Counted from the first letter of the stretch, positions 47,232-56,927 are shown. The stretch is DNA of 64,000 bases from Pseudomonas sp. M30-35 (GCF_002163625.1 NZ_CP020892.1:1488001-1552000), one strand, 5' to 3'. Numbers and translations: made by a program. The notes: generated by a model from the letters alone, not told the origin.

Positions 47232-50200
47232 CTAAGCTGACGTTGTTCTCCCCGGAATGGACGTCACCCGTTGCGCCAAACTAGTGCGGTTGATTGCAAG
47301 TTCACCGCTTACATCAGGGCCGCGATAGACCATGGAAGTTTCATGATGCACGTAGTCGCCATAGCGCTGCGCACTCAGCCAATTGAACGAGCCGATACAC
47401 AGTAACTCCTCATCGGCCATAACGATCTTGCTGTGCACCTTGTTGACCACGCACACCTGAACATCCCGGGTTATCAGCGCTGCAATCGCGTCTGTGAATT
47501 CAGCGATTCTCTCGGGGTCGCCCTCAGGCTTGGCGCGCGTGATACCAGTGTTGAATCCCAGGTCGGTATACACCACCACCTGGACGCCGCGCTGCACCGT
47601 ATTGCCCATGATGTCCAACGCGCCACTTTCCTGAATCCATCGCAATTTCACCCAGGGCGTTACGATCTGAACCTGATGGCGAGCCGATTCCAGCGCCTGC
47701 ATCAGAAACCGATCATGCTCTTCAACTTCATGCAGGTGGCTCAATCCTGTTTGCGGGGTTTGTAAATCCTCCCTGGGTTGATACTCGAAAATCAGCTCGT
47801 TCGTAGAATCCGCAAACAGAAACTGGGTCAAACGCCCACGCGGCTTGCTTATCGGCACCTGGCTGAACAGGTCCATGTCACCAAACACCAGAAAACTGTC
47901 CTTGGCGCGAGAAACGGCAACGTTCAGCATGCTGTCCTTGCGGTCGATAAATTCGCCATCGGCATGTTTGGAATAGACGGCAGAGAAAATCACCACCGGC
48001 CGCTCGGCGCCCTGGAAGGAATGAACCGTGCCGACAGTCATCTCGCCATCGCCTTTACCGGTCTTGATGCCCAGTGCTGTGCAAGCCTGAACGATCGCCT
48101 GCGTCTGTGCGCCGAACGGCGTGATCACGCCGAGGATTTCCCACAAATCCTTCTTGTAGCGCTTTATCAGCTCGGCGCCATTCGCTTGAATCCACGCAGC
48201 GATCGTCTGCGCTTCCAGGAGGTTATGACGGCTACCGCCATTGCTCTTCTGGCACATTCCATCAATATGCAGGTAGCCCAGCCCCGGCAAGCCACCTTCC
48301 GGTTTTCTCCCTCGTCGCGGCTGCAGCTTGCCCTTGTAGCAAAGGGCATTGCAGTAATCGATTATCGAGTCGTAGCAGCGACGATGCTCATACAGATACA
48401 TGCCTCGGGCTAGGTCGTGATCGTAATGATACCGACTGGTCGCCTGGGCGATGGCCATGACGCTACCGTTGGCCGCGCTACGGCCGCTATCGCAAAAGGC
48501 GGCATACTCGTCATCGACCTTGTCGCGCGATAGCAGACCGGCGCTCATCAGGTTGCCAATATCGACCGCAGCCGGAATCGACCAGATGGGTTCGATCTGC
48601 TGAGTGTCGCCGATCACCAGCGCGTGCTTGGCGAGCGCGAACGACGGCGCGGCGACTTCAGGAAGGACTTGGCCGGCTTCGTCGACGATCAGAAGATCGA
48701 TGAAGTTCAGCGCGTAGTCATCGACGAAGCCGTTACCGTCGTGCCGCTTGCAGTGCAGCTCCCTGGGCAGCCTGAAAAAGGTGGCCACCACGCAGGGCGT
48801 GAGCTTCATCCACCGCCGCCAGTTTTTCTCCAGGGTCTTGCGACCGTTTTTGCCGCGGCTCTTGAGAATCTCTGGCAGGCTTTCGGCGACTTCCATCAGC
48901 CAACGACCTTCCCAGTAATGGGTAGTCAGCAGGAAGATTTCGAAACGCAGGGAAGTGTCCGCCCAGCTGTCGCAGTCGTTGAGAGTCACCTGGGCAGCAG
49001 GCCTGTCGGTAGGGGTCGGCAGAACGGCAATCACGGCCTGCCAATTCAATACCTGACGTTGCTCGGTTTGCAGCAATTGCCGGGCCTGCTGCAGTCGGGC
49101 CTCGATTAATTCCTTAGCCTTGCTGGCTTGAGCAACGGAGGCAGTCAACCGGGTTTCGATTTCGCTAACACTGGCGGCGTTTTGCAGTTCGGTGTTGGCC
49201 TCATCGAGATGTAACTTCGCCAAGCGCAGACGTTTGCCAGCGACCGGGCCAAACCAGCCGAACAGCGTGTAGATCAGCGGCTCATGGGCCAGGTAGTGTT
49301 TGAAAACCTTCAGACGTGCTTGCGCGTTCGCAAGCTGTTCGGCCTGGTTGAGGTGCTGTGCGTCAAGATGCGCCATGCCTGCCTGTGGATCGTCGCTCAG
49401 CAATGCCTGGATGGCTTCGCGAGCGCCGACCAGTTTGGCCCAGGCCTGCTCGATATCGGTGAGTTGCTGCTGCCGCGAGCGGATCGCGGCCTGGAGCTGC
49501 TTGACCGTGCCTTGGACGCTCGGGCTCAGGTCATTGGGGAAGGCGATGGTGGCTCGGGCCAGGTAGGCCTGTTGCGCCTTGTCCAGATAAGCCTGTGACT
49601 CAAGCTCGGTGAAAAAGCTTTTGGTCTGGTAGGTACTGGCCATTTCCGCTTCGGCCGAAGACTTGGGAAAGTAAGCGCCGAAGCTTTTGATATCGGGCAG
49701 CCAGCGCCCCGCAAAGGGACCGCTCCCTTCTGAGAAGTCCTTGCCGAACGTTTTGATGATGTTGGTCACGGCTTGGTTGTTGGTGGAACTGGCCACGATC
49801 ACCGGCGGCTCGCCACCGGCCACCGCGGCTTTGGCCCAGAGCGAGGCGACGACCGAAAGCAGCAAGGTGGTTTTACCAGTACCCGGCGGCCCGTTGACAG
49901 CCAGCACATCCCCCATATCAGCGACGAGGAGATGAGCCAAGCCATCACGTTGGGCGGGCGCCAAGGCATATTCGTCCCCAGCATGGCCAAGTCGCGCGGC
50001 AAACTGGCTGTTGGCGGGCAAGCAAACTTCGTCAGGGCTAGAATCGCGCTGAGCGAAGCGGTCGAACAACGGTGCGTCGGGCTTGCTGTCGCGCAAGTAG
50101 TCGTAGAGGCAGACGATATTGCGGCTGAAGCCGTCAGCTTTGTCTTCCTTGAGCAAATAGCAGAAGTTGACGAGGTCGAAGCCATCCTCTACCCCCTCCC

Positions 50201-50750
50201 AGCCGCTGGTGACCTTGCGGAACATTTTCATGCAGAACTGCAGATAGGCATTCCACTTGTCGCTTTGCTGGTCTACGGTCAGTTCTTCACCCTCGGCAGA
50301 TGGATCGAACTGCGACACATCTTCGGCGGACAAAAACGCGTCCAAATCGACTTGGGCACCGATGGCGAAATTGTCGCGGTCCAGCGGTTCGAGAATGTCG
50401 CGGGGCATCAGGGTTTGCGATGTCGGATAAAGACGACCATCGCGGGCGACTAACACTCGACCTACAACCGGGGTGATGAACGCCGGCAGACCGTTGCGGG
50501 CTTTGCGGTGCTCTAGGCGTGACTTGTAAACCAAGGGCCGCAGGGTGATTTCTACGCAGGGTAACTCAGCGGGTTCGTTGGCGAATAACAGGCTCACCTG
50601 ATCTGCCGGCACACACCCGGCGAATAAGGCCTCGATGGGTAAAGCGGTGAGCTTTTGGGCTTGGCTGGTGGACAAGGCTCCGTTGCCATTTTCGGCATCG
50701 GCCAGGGAATTGCGCCAGTAGTTCGCGAGTTTGAAGGAGTAGTCGTTCAT
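47232..50750 (-). CDS. COG1112-type helicase-PLD nuclease fusion; Mokosh type II (MkoC) candidate
   Basis: A 1172-residue protein, probably cytoplasmic. Residues 1-270 are an N-terminal region of unknown fold. The superfamily 1 (UPF1-like) helicase core has Walker A GPPGTGKTT at 287-295, motif Ia VASSTNNQAVTN, a Gln/Leu/Ala-rich helical insertion at about 385-570, Walker B/motif II IVDEAGQ at 688-694, motif III GDTQQIEP at 714-721, motif V TVHSFQGAE and motif VI LNVAVSRAK at 942-950. A C-terminal phospholipase-D-like domain has a single HKD motif (VHSKIVMADEELLCIGSFNW, 1105-1124). In the known type II Mokosh antiphage system one protein combines these two domains. No partner gene is adjacent. 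A role in phage defence is inferred from architecture. Confidence 0.85.
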   Translation of the reverse strand: MNDYSFKLANYWRNSLADAENGNGALSTSQAQKLTALPIEALFAGCVPADQVSLLFANEPAELPCVEITLRPLVYKSRLEHRKARNGLPAFITPVVGRVLVARDGRLYPTSQTLMPRDILEPLDRDNFAIGAQVDLDAFLSAEDVSQFDPSAEGEELTVDQQSDKWNAYLQFCMKMFRKVTSGWEGVEDGFDLVNFCYLLKEDKADGFSRNIVCLYDYLRDSKPDAPLFDRFAQRDSSPDEVCLPANSQFAARLGHAGDEYALAPAQRDGLAHLLVADMGDVLAVNGPPGTGKTTLLLSVVASLWAKAAVAGGEPPVIVASSTNNQAVTNIIKTFGKDFSEGSGPFAGRWLPDIKSFGAYFPKSSAEAEMASTYQTKSFFTELESQAYLDKAQQAYLARATIAFPNDLSPSVQGTVKQLQAAIRSRQQQLTDIEQAWAKLVGAREAIQALLSDDPQAGMAHLDAQHLNQAEQLANAQARLKVFKHYLAHEPLIYTLFGWFGPVAGKRLRLAKLHLDEANTELQNAASVSEIETRLTASVAQASKAKELIEARLQQARQLLQTEQRQVLNWQAVIAVLPTPTDRPAAQVTLNDCDSWADTSLRFEIFLLTTHYWEGRWLMEVAESLPEILKSRGKNGRKTLEKNWRRWMKLTPCVVATFFRLPRELHCKRHDGNGFVDDYALNFIDLLIVDEAGQVLPEVAAPSFALAKHALVIGDTQQIEPIWSIPAAVDIGNLMSAGLLSRDKVDDEYAAFCDSGRSAANGSVMAIAQATSRYHYDHDLARGMYLYEHRRCYDSIIDYCNALCYKGKLQPRRGRKPEGGLPGLGYLHIDGMCQKSNGGSRHNLLEAQTIAAWIQANGAELIKRYKKDLWEILGVITPFGAQTQAIVQACTALGIKTGKGDGEMTVGTVHSFQGAERPVVIFSAVYSKHADGEFIDRKDSMLNVAVSRAKDSFLVFGDMDLFSQVPISKPRGRLTQFLFADSTNELIFEYQPREDLQTPQTGLSHLHEVEEHDRFLMQALESARHQVQIVTPWVKLRWIQESGALDIMGNTVQRGVQVVVYTDLGFNTGITRAKPEGDPERIAEFTDAIAALITRDVQVCVVNKVHSKIVMADEELLCIGSFNWLSAQRYGDYVHHETSMVYRGPDVSGELAINRTSLAQRVTSIPGRTTSA

Positions 50751-51014
50751 CGTCCTGATTCAATGCAGACCGTGACTCACTGTGACGGTCGATGGATGGG
50801 TGATTGGAGACGAGGGTAACGTGTTGGGTGGTGATGGCCAATCAGGACATGCTGCGCAACTGGATGCTCCAAGGCTCTAACCATCGGTGTCAATGAGTTG
50901 TATTGATAAAAAGCTTCCACGAGAATCGGAAATTTACTGAATAGCCCGTGGTTTCATAGGCAACGTGGAAGGCTGCTTTGGGTCGATATCTGCCATCTGT
51001 GAGAGTCTGCTTAT
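50751..51014. other. Gene-free stretch upstream of the helicase gene
   Basis: The helicase promoter must lie here. No clear -35/-10 pair, hairpin or repeat was recognised. The segment leads into the MITE-like element at 51015. Confidence 0.3.
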
Positions 51015-51222
51015 GGCCCAGAGTGTGTAAAAACACTTTCGTACCTTGGATGCTTCAGCCCAGGGCTACTGGGCGAGGCGATTGCCCAAGCGTTTGCCAC
51101 AATCAGCACCGATAACGCTCCAGAACATTTATGAAGTGCTTTAGCGTCTCCTAGAGCAACGAAAGCCGGGGTTTTACGCCGCCATTGCCTGTTTGTCAGG
51201 GCGTTTTTACACACTCTGGGCC
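51015..51222. mobile_element. 208-bp MITE-like element or IS remnant with terminal inverted repeats
   Basis: The 22-bp ends (GGCCCAGAGTGTGTAAAAAC at the left, its complement at the right with one mismatch in the last bases) enclose 164 bases with no transposase. The right end stops 84 bases before the end of the molybdoenzyme gene. No certain target-site duplication could be read. This fits a non-autonomous element or the fused ends of a deleted IS. Confidence 0.6.
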
Positions 51223-51306
51223 GGAAGCGGTCATCGTGTGTCTACAAAAGCTGGGGCAATTCAGTTTATCCGGACGTCCCTCGTCACCATTGTCGGGACG
51301 GGTAAG

Positions 51307-54300
51307 TTATGCCTTGCCATACGGGTGGAGCTTCACCGGCACTCCGCTCAGCACCGCGTTGCCCGACAACTCGTCCACTACTTGCTCATCTGTGATGTCG
51401 TTGATACTGATCCCAGGATGGGCCTGGGCTGTGCTGATGCGCATGCCGGGGCGGTGATGACCCCAGCCGTGGGGCAGGCTGACCACGCCGGGCATGATGT
51501 CTTCGGTGATCTTCACGGTCACGATCAATTCACCCTTGACCGATGCCAAGCGCGCCTGGTCGCGGTTGCTCAGGCCGTGGGCGGCCGCGTCCTGCGGGTG
51601 GAGAAACAGCGCGCAGCGATCCTTGCCTTTCACCAAGCGGTAGCTGTTGTGCATCCAGGAGTTGTTGGTGCGCAGGTCGCGTCGGCCGATCAGCAACAGG
51701 CCAGGCTTGGCCGCCTGCTCGCCGAAACGCTGGCACAGCCGATCCAAATCGGCCACCAACACCGCTGGCACCAGGTCGATCTTCTTGTCCTTGGTGAACA
51801 GCCGGCCGGGCAGCGATGGTTTGAGCGGCCCCAGATCCATACCGTGAGGATGCTTTTGCAGTTCTGCGAGGGACAGGCCTTTGCGGGCGAAAGGGTTGAG
51901 CCGCTGCAACCAGCCGCTACCGCTACCGTATGGCCCAGCGCGCAAGCCCTGGTCAAGGATGCGCTGGGGCGTGAGGTACTCGCCCAGATGCGCGTTGGCC
52001 GCGTATTTGAGGCGCTGCTTCAGCGGCTTGTTGGCCATCTTGCGGCGTTCGATGCGTTTGCTCAGCTCGCTGAATATGTCCCAGTCGGAGCGGGTGCCCG
52101 GAGGGTGGACGAACAGCGGCTCGGCGTACTTGGCCACGTTGTGCACTGAGAACAGATTGAAGATCAGGTCGTACTGCTCGTGTTCGAAAGGCCCGGTCGG
52201 CGGCAGGATGATATGAGCGTGGCGTGTGGTTTCGTTGAGGTAGAAATCCACCGAAACCATAAACTCCAGCTGTTCCAGGGCCTGTTCCAGTTGTCGGCCG
52301 TTGGGCGAGGACAGTACCGGATTGCCGGCGACGCTGACGAAGGCGCGGACCTGGCCCTGGCCGGGTACCAGCATTTCCTCGGCCAGCGCCGAGGCGGGCA
52401 GCTCGCGGTTGAATTCAGGCAGGCCGCGGACTCGGCTGCGATAGCGGTCGAAGCCACCGCGTCCGGTGATCTTCAGCATGTCCACCGCCGGGGTGCTGAA
52501 CATCATGCCGCCGGCGCTATCGAGGTTGCCGGTGAGGATATTCAGCAGGTTGATCAACCAGTGGTTGAGAGCACCGAATTCCTGGGTGGAGATACCCATG
52601 CGGCCGTAGCACACCGCCTTGTCGGCGCTGGCGTACTCCACGGCAATGCGCTCGATATCCGCCGCGGCGATGCCTGTCCGCTCGGCGATGCGCGTCAGCG
52701 GCATACGCTCGAGCAGAACGCTCAGCGCCTCCCAGCCCTTGGCCAGTTCCAACAGCCGGCCCGGCTTGCCCAAGCGGCGTTCGATGATCACCTGCAGCAG
52801 GCCGAGCAGGAACAGCGCGTCGGTGCCGGGCTGGATAAATTGGTGTTCGCTGACGTAGAGCGCGGTTTCCGTGCGCCGTGGGTCGATCAGCACTATCTGG
52901 CCACCGCGCCCAGTAATGGCCTGCAAGCGGCCGAGCACATCGCCGGCGGACATCAGGCTGCCGTTGGAGGCCGCCGGGTTGGCACCGAGCATCAGCATAT
53001 AGTCGGTGCGGTCGATATCGGGAATGGTGAACAGCTGGCTATGCCCGAACATCAGGTAGGACACCAACTGGTGCGGCATCTGGTCTAGGCTGGAGGCGGA
53101 GAACTGGTTGCGTGTGCCCAGTGCCTTACGAAAGCGGCCCATGGTCAGCAGGATGCCCAGGTTGTGGGCGATGGGATTGCCCGAGTAGGCCGCCAGCGCA
53201 TCGTTGCCGTGGGCCGCCTGGATCTCGGTCAGGCGGCTGGCGACTTCCTCCAGGGCGTCGTCCCAGGAGATCGGCAGCCACTGCTCGCCGACGCGTTTGA
53301 GCGGTGTTCGCAAGCGCTCTGGATCGTTGTGCAGATCCTGCATGGCATAGCCCTTGGGGCAGATATGGCCGTGGCTGTGCGGGTCGTCCGGGTCGCCGGT
53401 GATGGAGAGAATCTTGTCGTCCTGGTACTCGATCTTGATGCCGCACATGGCCTCGCACAGGGTGCAGGTGCGCAAATGGGTCTTGACCTCGACGCTGGCA
53501 ATGGTCGCGCTTTTATCGTTGGCCGCGCTTTCTACAGAAGCCGCCACGGCTGGCTGGGCCTGGTTAGCCGCCTGCCGCCGCGCGCGGATGATCTCCAGCA
53601 TATGCGCGACTTCCACCACCTTGCGCCGCGGCCGACCTTGAGGCTCGCCCTGTTCGCGTTCGTGGGCGTCGAGCAAGCTCCAGTCGGCGAAGGTGACAAA
53701 CTCAATGCCGCGCGTTTCAAGTAGGCTCAGCACATCGGCGGTCTGTCCCGCCGCAAGCGCAGCAGGCACCTCGGCCAGATCTGCCACTAGGCGGCCGACG
53801 GAGTCCACCGCGCACTGCTTGTTGCTGCCGATCACTCCGCTGGCACCGCGCTTGATCCAGCCGGCGGCATATTCCTTGGTGGACACAGCCTGGTCGACGA
53901 GAACCCGGCCGTTGTCGTTGGCAATCACCCCGCGTCGTTCGTCGAAGGCCACGCCAGGAATAGCGACTCCCTGATAGCCAGTGGCGTTGATCACCAGGCT
54001 GGCATTGAAGTGTAGGTATTGGTCGGTGGCAACGACGCTGACCGAGCCGCGCCCGTCGTCCTGCAAGCCGTTGCGCACACATTTCATCGTCGTTACGCGC
54101 TGGTTCTCGCCAGTGAACTCGGTCGGCGAGGCCTTGAACACGAAACGGATAATTTTACCGCCGCGTTGCGGCCGGGCCTGGGCTTCCTGTAGCAGGGCCA
54201 TATTGTGCCGGGCTTCGGTGTTCAGCGGCTCGGCCAGCTCCGCGGCGCAGGCGGCGTCCAGCAACAGATCTTCGGCCTCCACCAGGATGTCCACGTCCTG

Positions 54301-55248
54301 GGTGTCCAGCAGTTGGCGCAGTTCCTTGGGGGTGAAGGCCGCCTGCACCGGTCCGCGCCGGGCGACCAGGCAGACCTCGCGGATATTGCTCTGGCGCAGG
54401 GCCTCTAGGGCATAGTCGGCGATGTCGGTGCGTTCCAGCTCCGCCACCGGCATGGCGAGGATGCGCGCGATATCCAGTGCCACGTTACCCATGCCGATCA
54501 CCACCGCGGTGTCGCCGGATAGGTCGACCTGCAGGTCGCGATAGTCCGGGTGGCCGTTGTACCAGCCGACGAAGGCCGAGGCCCCCTGGATACTGCCCAG
54601 CTCGGCACCGGGCAGGGCCAGCGGGCGGCTGACCGAGCCGCCGGTGGCGTAGAGCACCGCGTCGTAGTGCGCGAGCAGTTCGTCGCGGCTCAGGTCGCGA
54701 CCCAGTTCGACGTTGCCGAAGAAGCGCACCTTGGGCGAGCGGGCGATCTTATCGAAGCTGGCGGACACCGATTTGATCTTCGGATGATCCGGGGCGACCC
54801 CGTAGCGCACCAGGCCGAATGGCGTAGGCAGGCGCTCGAAGATGTCCACGGTCGATTCCGGCAATTGCCGAAGCATTTCATCGGTGGCATAAAAACCCGA
54901 GGGACCGGCACCTATCACCGCCAGGCGGCGGGCCGGGCCGACCGCGCGCCGCACCTTGGTCGCTTTGCCGGCCTGGCTGTCGTCGACATCCAGGCTCTCG
55001 GTGATCGGCGGGTACTGCTTGGCCATGCGCGCGTTAAGTTCGATGTAGTCTTGCATCGGCTCAGGCACGGCGGAATCCGGGTAGATGGCGCGCACCGGGC
55101 ATTCGGTCAGGCAGGCATTGCAGTCGATGCACACCAGTGGGTCGATGTAGAGCATCTGTGGGCCTTCGCGGAAGGCATCCACCGGGCATACATCTACGCA
55201 CTTGGTGAACTTATCGCCCAAACAATTTGCGGTTACGACGTATGCCAT
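51307..55248 (-). CDS. Fusion: 7Fe ferredoxin + adrenodoxin-reductase-like flavoprotein + molybdopterin oxidoreductase
   Basis: A 1313-residue protein; the start at 55248 (MAYVVTANCLG) gives a standard ferredoxin N terminus. Domain 1 (1-70): Cys9, Cys17, Cys21 and Cys40-x2-Cys43-x2-Cys46-x3-Cys50, the 7Fe (3Fe-4S + 4Fe-4S) pattern. Domain 2 (about 125-560): AVIGAGPSGFYATDEML for FAD, FGLVRYGVAPDHPKIK, and VVIGMGNVALDIARI for NADPH, as in FprA. Domain 3 (about 625-1313): CTLCEAMCGIKI ... ICPKG binds a 4Fe-4S cluster, then bis-MGD oxidoreductase motifs (LGANPAASNG) and a C-terminal molydopterin-binding domain (PHGWGHHRPG). No Cys/Sec is seen at the usual molybdenum-ligand position. Implied chain: NADPH to FAD to FeS to Mo, or the reverse. 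Divergent from the AraC-type gene. Confidence 0.88.
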   Translation of the reverse strand: MAYVVTANCLGDKFTKCVDVCPVDAFREGPQMLYIDPLVCIDCNACLTECPVRAIYPDSAVPEPMQDYIELNARMAKQYPPITESLDVDDSQAGKATKVRRAVGPARRLAVIGAGPSGFYATDEMLRQLPESTVDIFERLPTPFGLVRYGVAPDHPKIKSVSASFDKIARSPKVRFFGNVELGRDLSRDELLAHYDAVLYATGGSVSRPLALPGAELGSIQGASAFVGWYNGHPDYRDLQVDLSGDTAVVIGMGNVALDIARILAMPVAELERTDIADYALEALRQSNIREVCLVARRGPVQAAFTPKELRQLLDTQDVDILVEAEDLLLDAACAAELAEPLNTEARHNMALLQEAQARPQRGGKIIRFVFKASPTEFTGENQRVTTMKCVRNGLQDDGRGSVSVVATDQYLHFNASLVINATGYQGVAIPGVAFDERRGVIANDNGRVLVDQAVSTKEYAAGWIKRGASGVIGSNKQCAVDSVGRLVADLAEVPAALAAGQTADVLSLLETRGIEFVTFADWSLLDAHEREQGEPQGRPRRKVVEVAHMLEIIRARRQAANQAQPAVAASVESAANDKSATIASVEVKTHLRTCTLCEAMCGIKIEYQDDKILSITGDPDDPHSHGHICPKGYAMQDLHNDPERLRTPLKRVGEQWLPISWDDALEEVASRLTEIQAAHGNDALAAYSGNPIAHNLGILLTMGRFRKALGTRNQFSASSLDQMPHQLVSYLMFGHSQLFTIPDIDRTDYMLMLGANPAASNGSLMSAGDVLGRLQAITGRGGQIVLIDPRRTETALYVSEHQFIQPGTDALFLLGLLQVIIERRLGKPGRLLELAKGWEALSVLLERMPLTRIAERTGIAAADIERIAVEYASADKAVCYGRMGISTQEFGALNHWLINLLNILTGNLDSAGGMMFSTPAVDMLKITGRGGFDRYRSRVRGLPEFNRELPASALAEEMLVPGQGQVRAFVSVAGNPVLSSPNGRQLEQALEQLEFMVSVDFYLNETTRHAHIILPPTGPFEHEQYDLIFNLFSVHNVAKYAEPLFVHPPGTRSDWDIFSELSKRIERRKMANKPLKQRLKYAANAHLGEYLTPQRILDQGLRAGPYGSGSGWLQRLNPFARKGLSLAELQKHPHGMDLGPLKPSLPGRLFTKDKKIDLVPAVLVADLDRLCQRFGEQAAKPGLLLIGRRDLRTNNSWMHNSYRLVKGKDRCALFLHPQDAAAHGLSNRDQARLASVKGELIVTVKITEDIMPGVVSLPHGWGHHRPGMRISTAQAHPGISINDITDEQVVDELSGNAVLSGVPVKLHPYGKA

Positions 55249-55403
55249 TTTAATTCTCCTGTACTTGACCCTTTGGCCGCCCCGGGAAGTCCCGGATTGC
55301 AGCATTGATTGCCTGCAATTTTGGGGGCTCTGGGCTACGTCGTCTTGACACTAAGCAGTCTGTTTGACATTTTGTGCCACGACCCTGGCAACCCGGAACC
55401 CGC

Positions 55404-56417
55404 ATGTCGAAGGACGTCTATATCTCCTGCGCTCTGGCCGAAACCCTGCGCGATTACATCGACAAGAACCAGTTGGCCGCGCCTGATGTACTCGAGGCAC
55501 TTGCGCCATATTCCAGCAGTCAACGCATGCCGATCCTGTTGTTTTGGGGCTTGCTTGAGCGCCTGCAAGTCTTGCATCCAGTGCCAGCGCTGGGCCTGCG
55601 TATTGGCCGTTGTGCCAAGCCGCAGCATTTCGGCGTGGTCGGTTACCTGGCCGCTTCCTGCAGTGGCCTAGGCCAAGCGCTGATGCGCTATCGACGCTTC
55701 CAGAGTCTGCTGGTAAGCAACCTCGATGTGCAGGTGAGCCAGCGTGGCACGGTAATCCGTTACAGTTGGGGGGAGGGCGAGCACGACACTATTCCGTTGG
55801 CCAGCGAGTTTGGCGTGGCAGCTTTCGTCAACCTTTACCAGGCGTTGATCGGCCATGATATTGCACCTATTGCCATCGAAATTCCCTATGCGCGACCGCC
55901 GCAGCCGTCCATATACGAGGCATTGATGGGTTGCCCGGTGCGCTTCGAGGCGCCGCGCCACGCCCTGGAAATTCCCGCCAGCCTGCTGGCCATGCGCATC
56001 GCCAGCAGCGACCCCTATATGCGCGGGCTGTTCGAGCAGCAGGCCCAGGCCATGCTGGCGCAACAGCCCAAGCCCGACGCTTTTCTGGAGCAGTTGCAGT
56101 GCCAGATGATGGCTGCCTTGCAGGAAGGCGATCCCTCCGCCGCCGCCCTGGCCGATCAGATGAATTGCTCCCTGCGTACTTTCTACCGGCAGTTGGCTGA
56201 TCATGGTCTGCGTTATCGGGTGCTGCTCGCGGACGTGCGCTTCAAGCTAGCGCGTATGTACCTAGCCGACCCTCATCTATCCTTGGTTGAGGTGGCTCTG
56301 CTGCTGGGTTATTCAGAACAAAGCGCCTTCAGCCGCGCGTTCCGTGCCTGGAGCGGCAATACCCCTGAGCGCTACCGCCGTCACTTGCAACAATCTTTCC
56401 CTTCGCCACTGGGCTAG
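55404..56417 (+). CDS. AraC-family transcriptional regulator
   Basis: A 337-residue regulator. The start at 55404 (MSKDVYISCALAETLRDYID) is the first ATG; a GTG exists at 55374. The N-terminal two-thirds match the arabinose-binding-like domain of the OruR/ArgR-type AraC group (LHPVPALGLRIGRCAKPQHF, GVVGYLAASC). The C-terminal 100 residues hold two helix-turn-helix motifs: LADQMNCSLRTFYRQLADHG and VALLLGYSEQSAFSRAFRAW, ending TPERYRRHL. It is divergent from the molybdoenzyme fusion across 155 bases, so it is the likely activator of that gene. The ligand is unknown. Confidence 0.9.
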   Translation: MSKDVYISCALAETLRDYIDKNQLAAPDVLEALAPYSSSQRMPILLFWGLLERLQVLHPVPALGLRIGRCAKPQHFGVVGYLAASCSGLGQALMRYRRFQSLLVSNLDVQVSQRGTVIRYSWGEGEHDTIPLASEFGVAAFVNLYQALIGHDIAPIAIEIPYARPPQPSIYEALMGCPVRFEAPRHALEIPASLLAMRIASSDPYMRGLFEQQAQAMLAQQPKPDAFLEQLQCQMMAALQEGDPSAAALADQMNCSLRTFYRQLADHGLRYRVLLADVRFKLARMYLADPHLSLVEVALLLGYSEQSAFSRAFRAWSGNTPERYRRHLQQSFPSPLG

Positions 56418-56512
56418 AACGATTGATAGCCTAGTCATATGGCAATCGTCAGGATTGTAAAAGTTGACGACCTGAAGGCATGCTCATATAAGCGAGGTTC
56501 ACTACGTATGGG

Positions 56513-56835
56513 CTAGTGCACTGGGGCTACCGGCACTTCATCCCTGACCTCTTTGAATGCCCTGGTAATGTATCGCTCTTCGACGTCCTCCTTGGTTTCG
56601 CAAGCTTCATCATCGAATATCTGCGTTGAAATCCAGCACTCGCGTGGCACGATCAAAGGGAACTTGCCGACCGAAACCACTCTGGGGCGTGTGTCGCCGT
56701 GTTCTGTGCGGCGTATCCGCACTGTGTTTGTTTGCCAACCGCTGACTCGGGCCAGGTGCTGCACGCGGCCGAGCAGATCGGCCGTGAAATCTTAGCGGCG
56801 ATGAGCACGCCAGTATCACCGCCGGGAGTTGACAA
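56513..56835 (-). pseudogene. Possible broken gene on the minus strand
   Basis: Two partial frames look more protein-like than chance: 56513-56764 (...LARVSGWQTNTVRIRRTEHG ... CWISTQIFDDEACETKEDVE) and, upstream in another frame, TPGGDTGVLIAAKISRPI to about 56835. A single frameshift near 56795 would join them. No family was recognised and the first part overlaps the operator-promoter of the next gene, so a real gene is unproven. The rest of the gap 56418-56927 is empty. Confidence 0.25.
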
Positions 56836-56874
56836 CGAACTCGATAATTTGCATATTTATCCAGTCGGATAAAT
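56829..56874 (+). promoter_or_regulatory. Promoter with overlapping TetR-type operator, copy 1
   Basis: -35 TTGACA (56829-56834), 17-base spacer, -10 CATATT (56852-56857), overlapped by the operator ATTTATCCAGTCGGATAAAT (56855-56874), whose 8-base arms are exact complements. The same arrangement recurs at 58911-58956. A bound repressor would block RNA polymerase. Confidence 0.75.
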
Positions 56875-56927
56875 TTATATCCCTTTCTATCTAACAGTGT
56901 CTCAACAAACATAAAAAGGAATGAGTC

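Noticed and set aside
49773..50453. 226-codon plus-strand frame in the helicase gene
   Set aside because: Antisense to the N-terminal region and Walker A of the helicase; no domain found.
51193..52149. 318-codon open frame on the plus strand over the molybdoenzyme gene end
   Set aside because: Antisense to the conserved molybdopterin-binding domain, crosses the MITE-like element, and shows no domain. Long antisense frames are expected in GC-rich DNA.
52180..53088. 302-codon plus-strand frame inside the molybdoenzyme gene
   Set aside because: Antisense shadow; the real frame carries the molybdoenzyme motifs.
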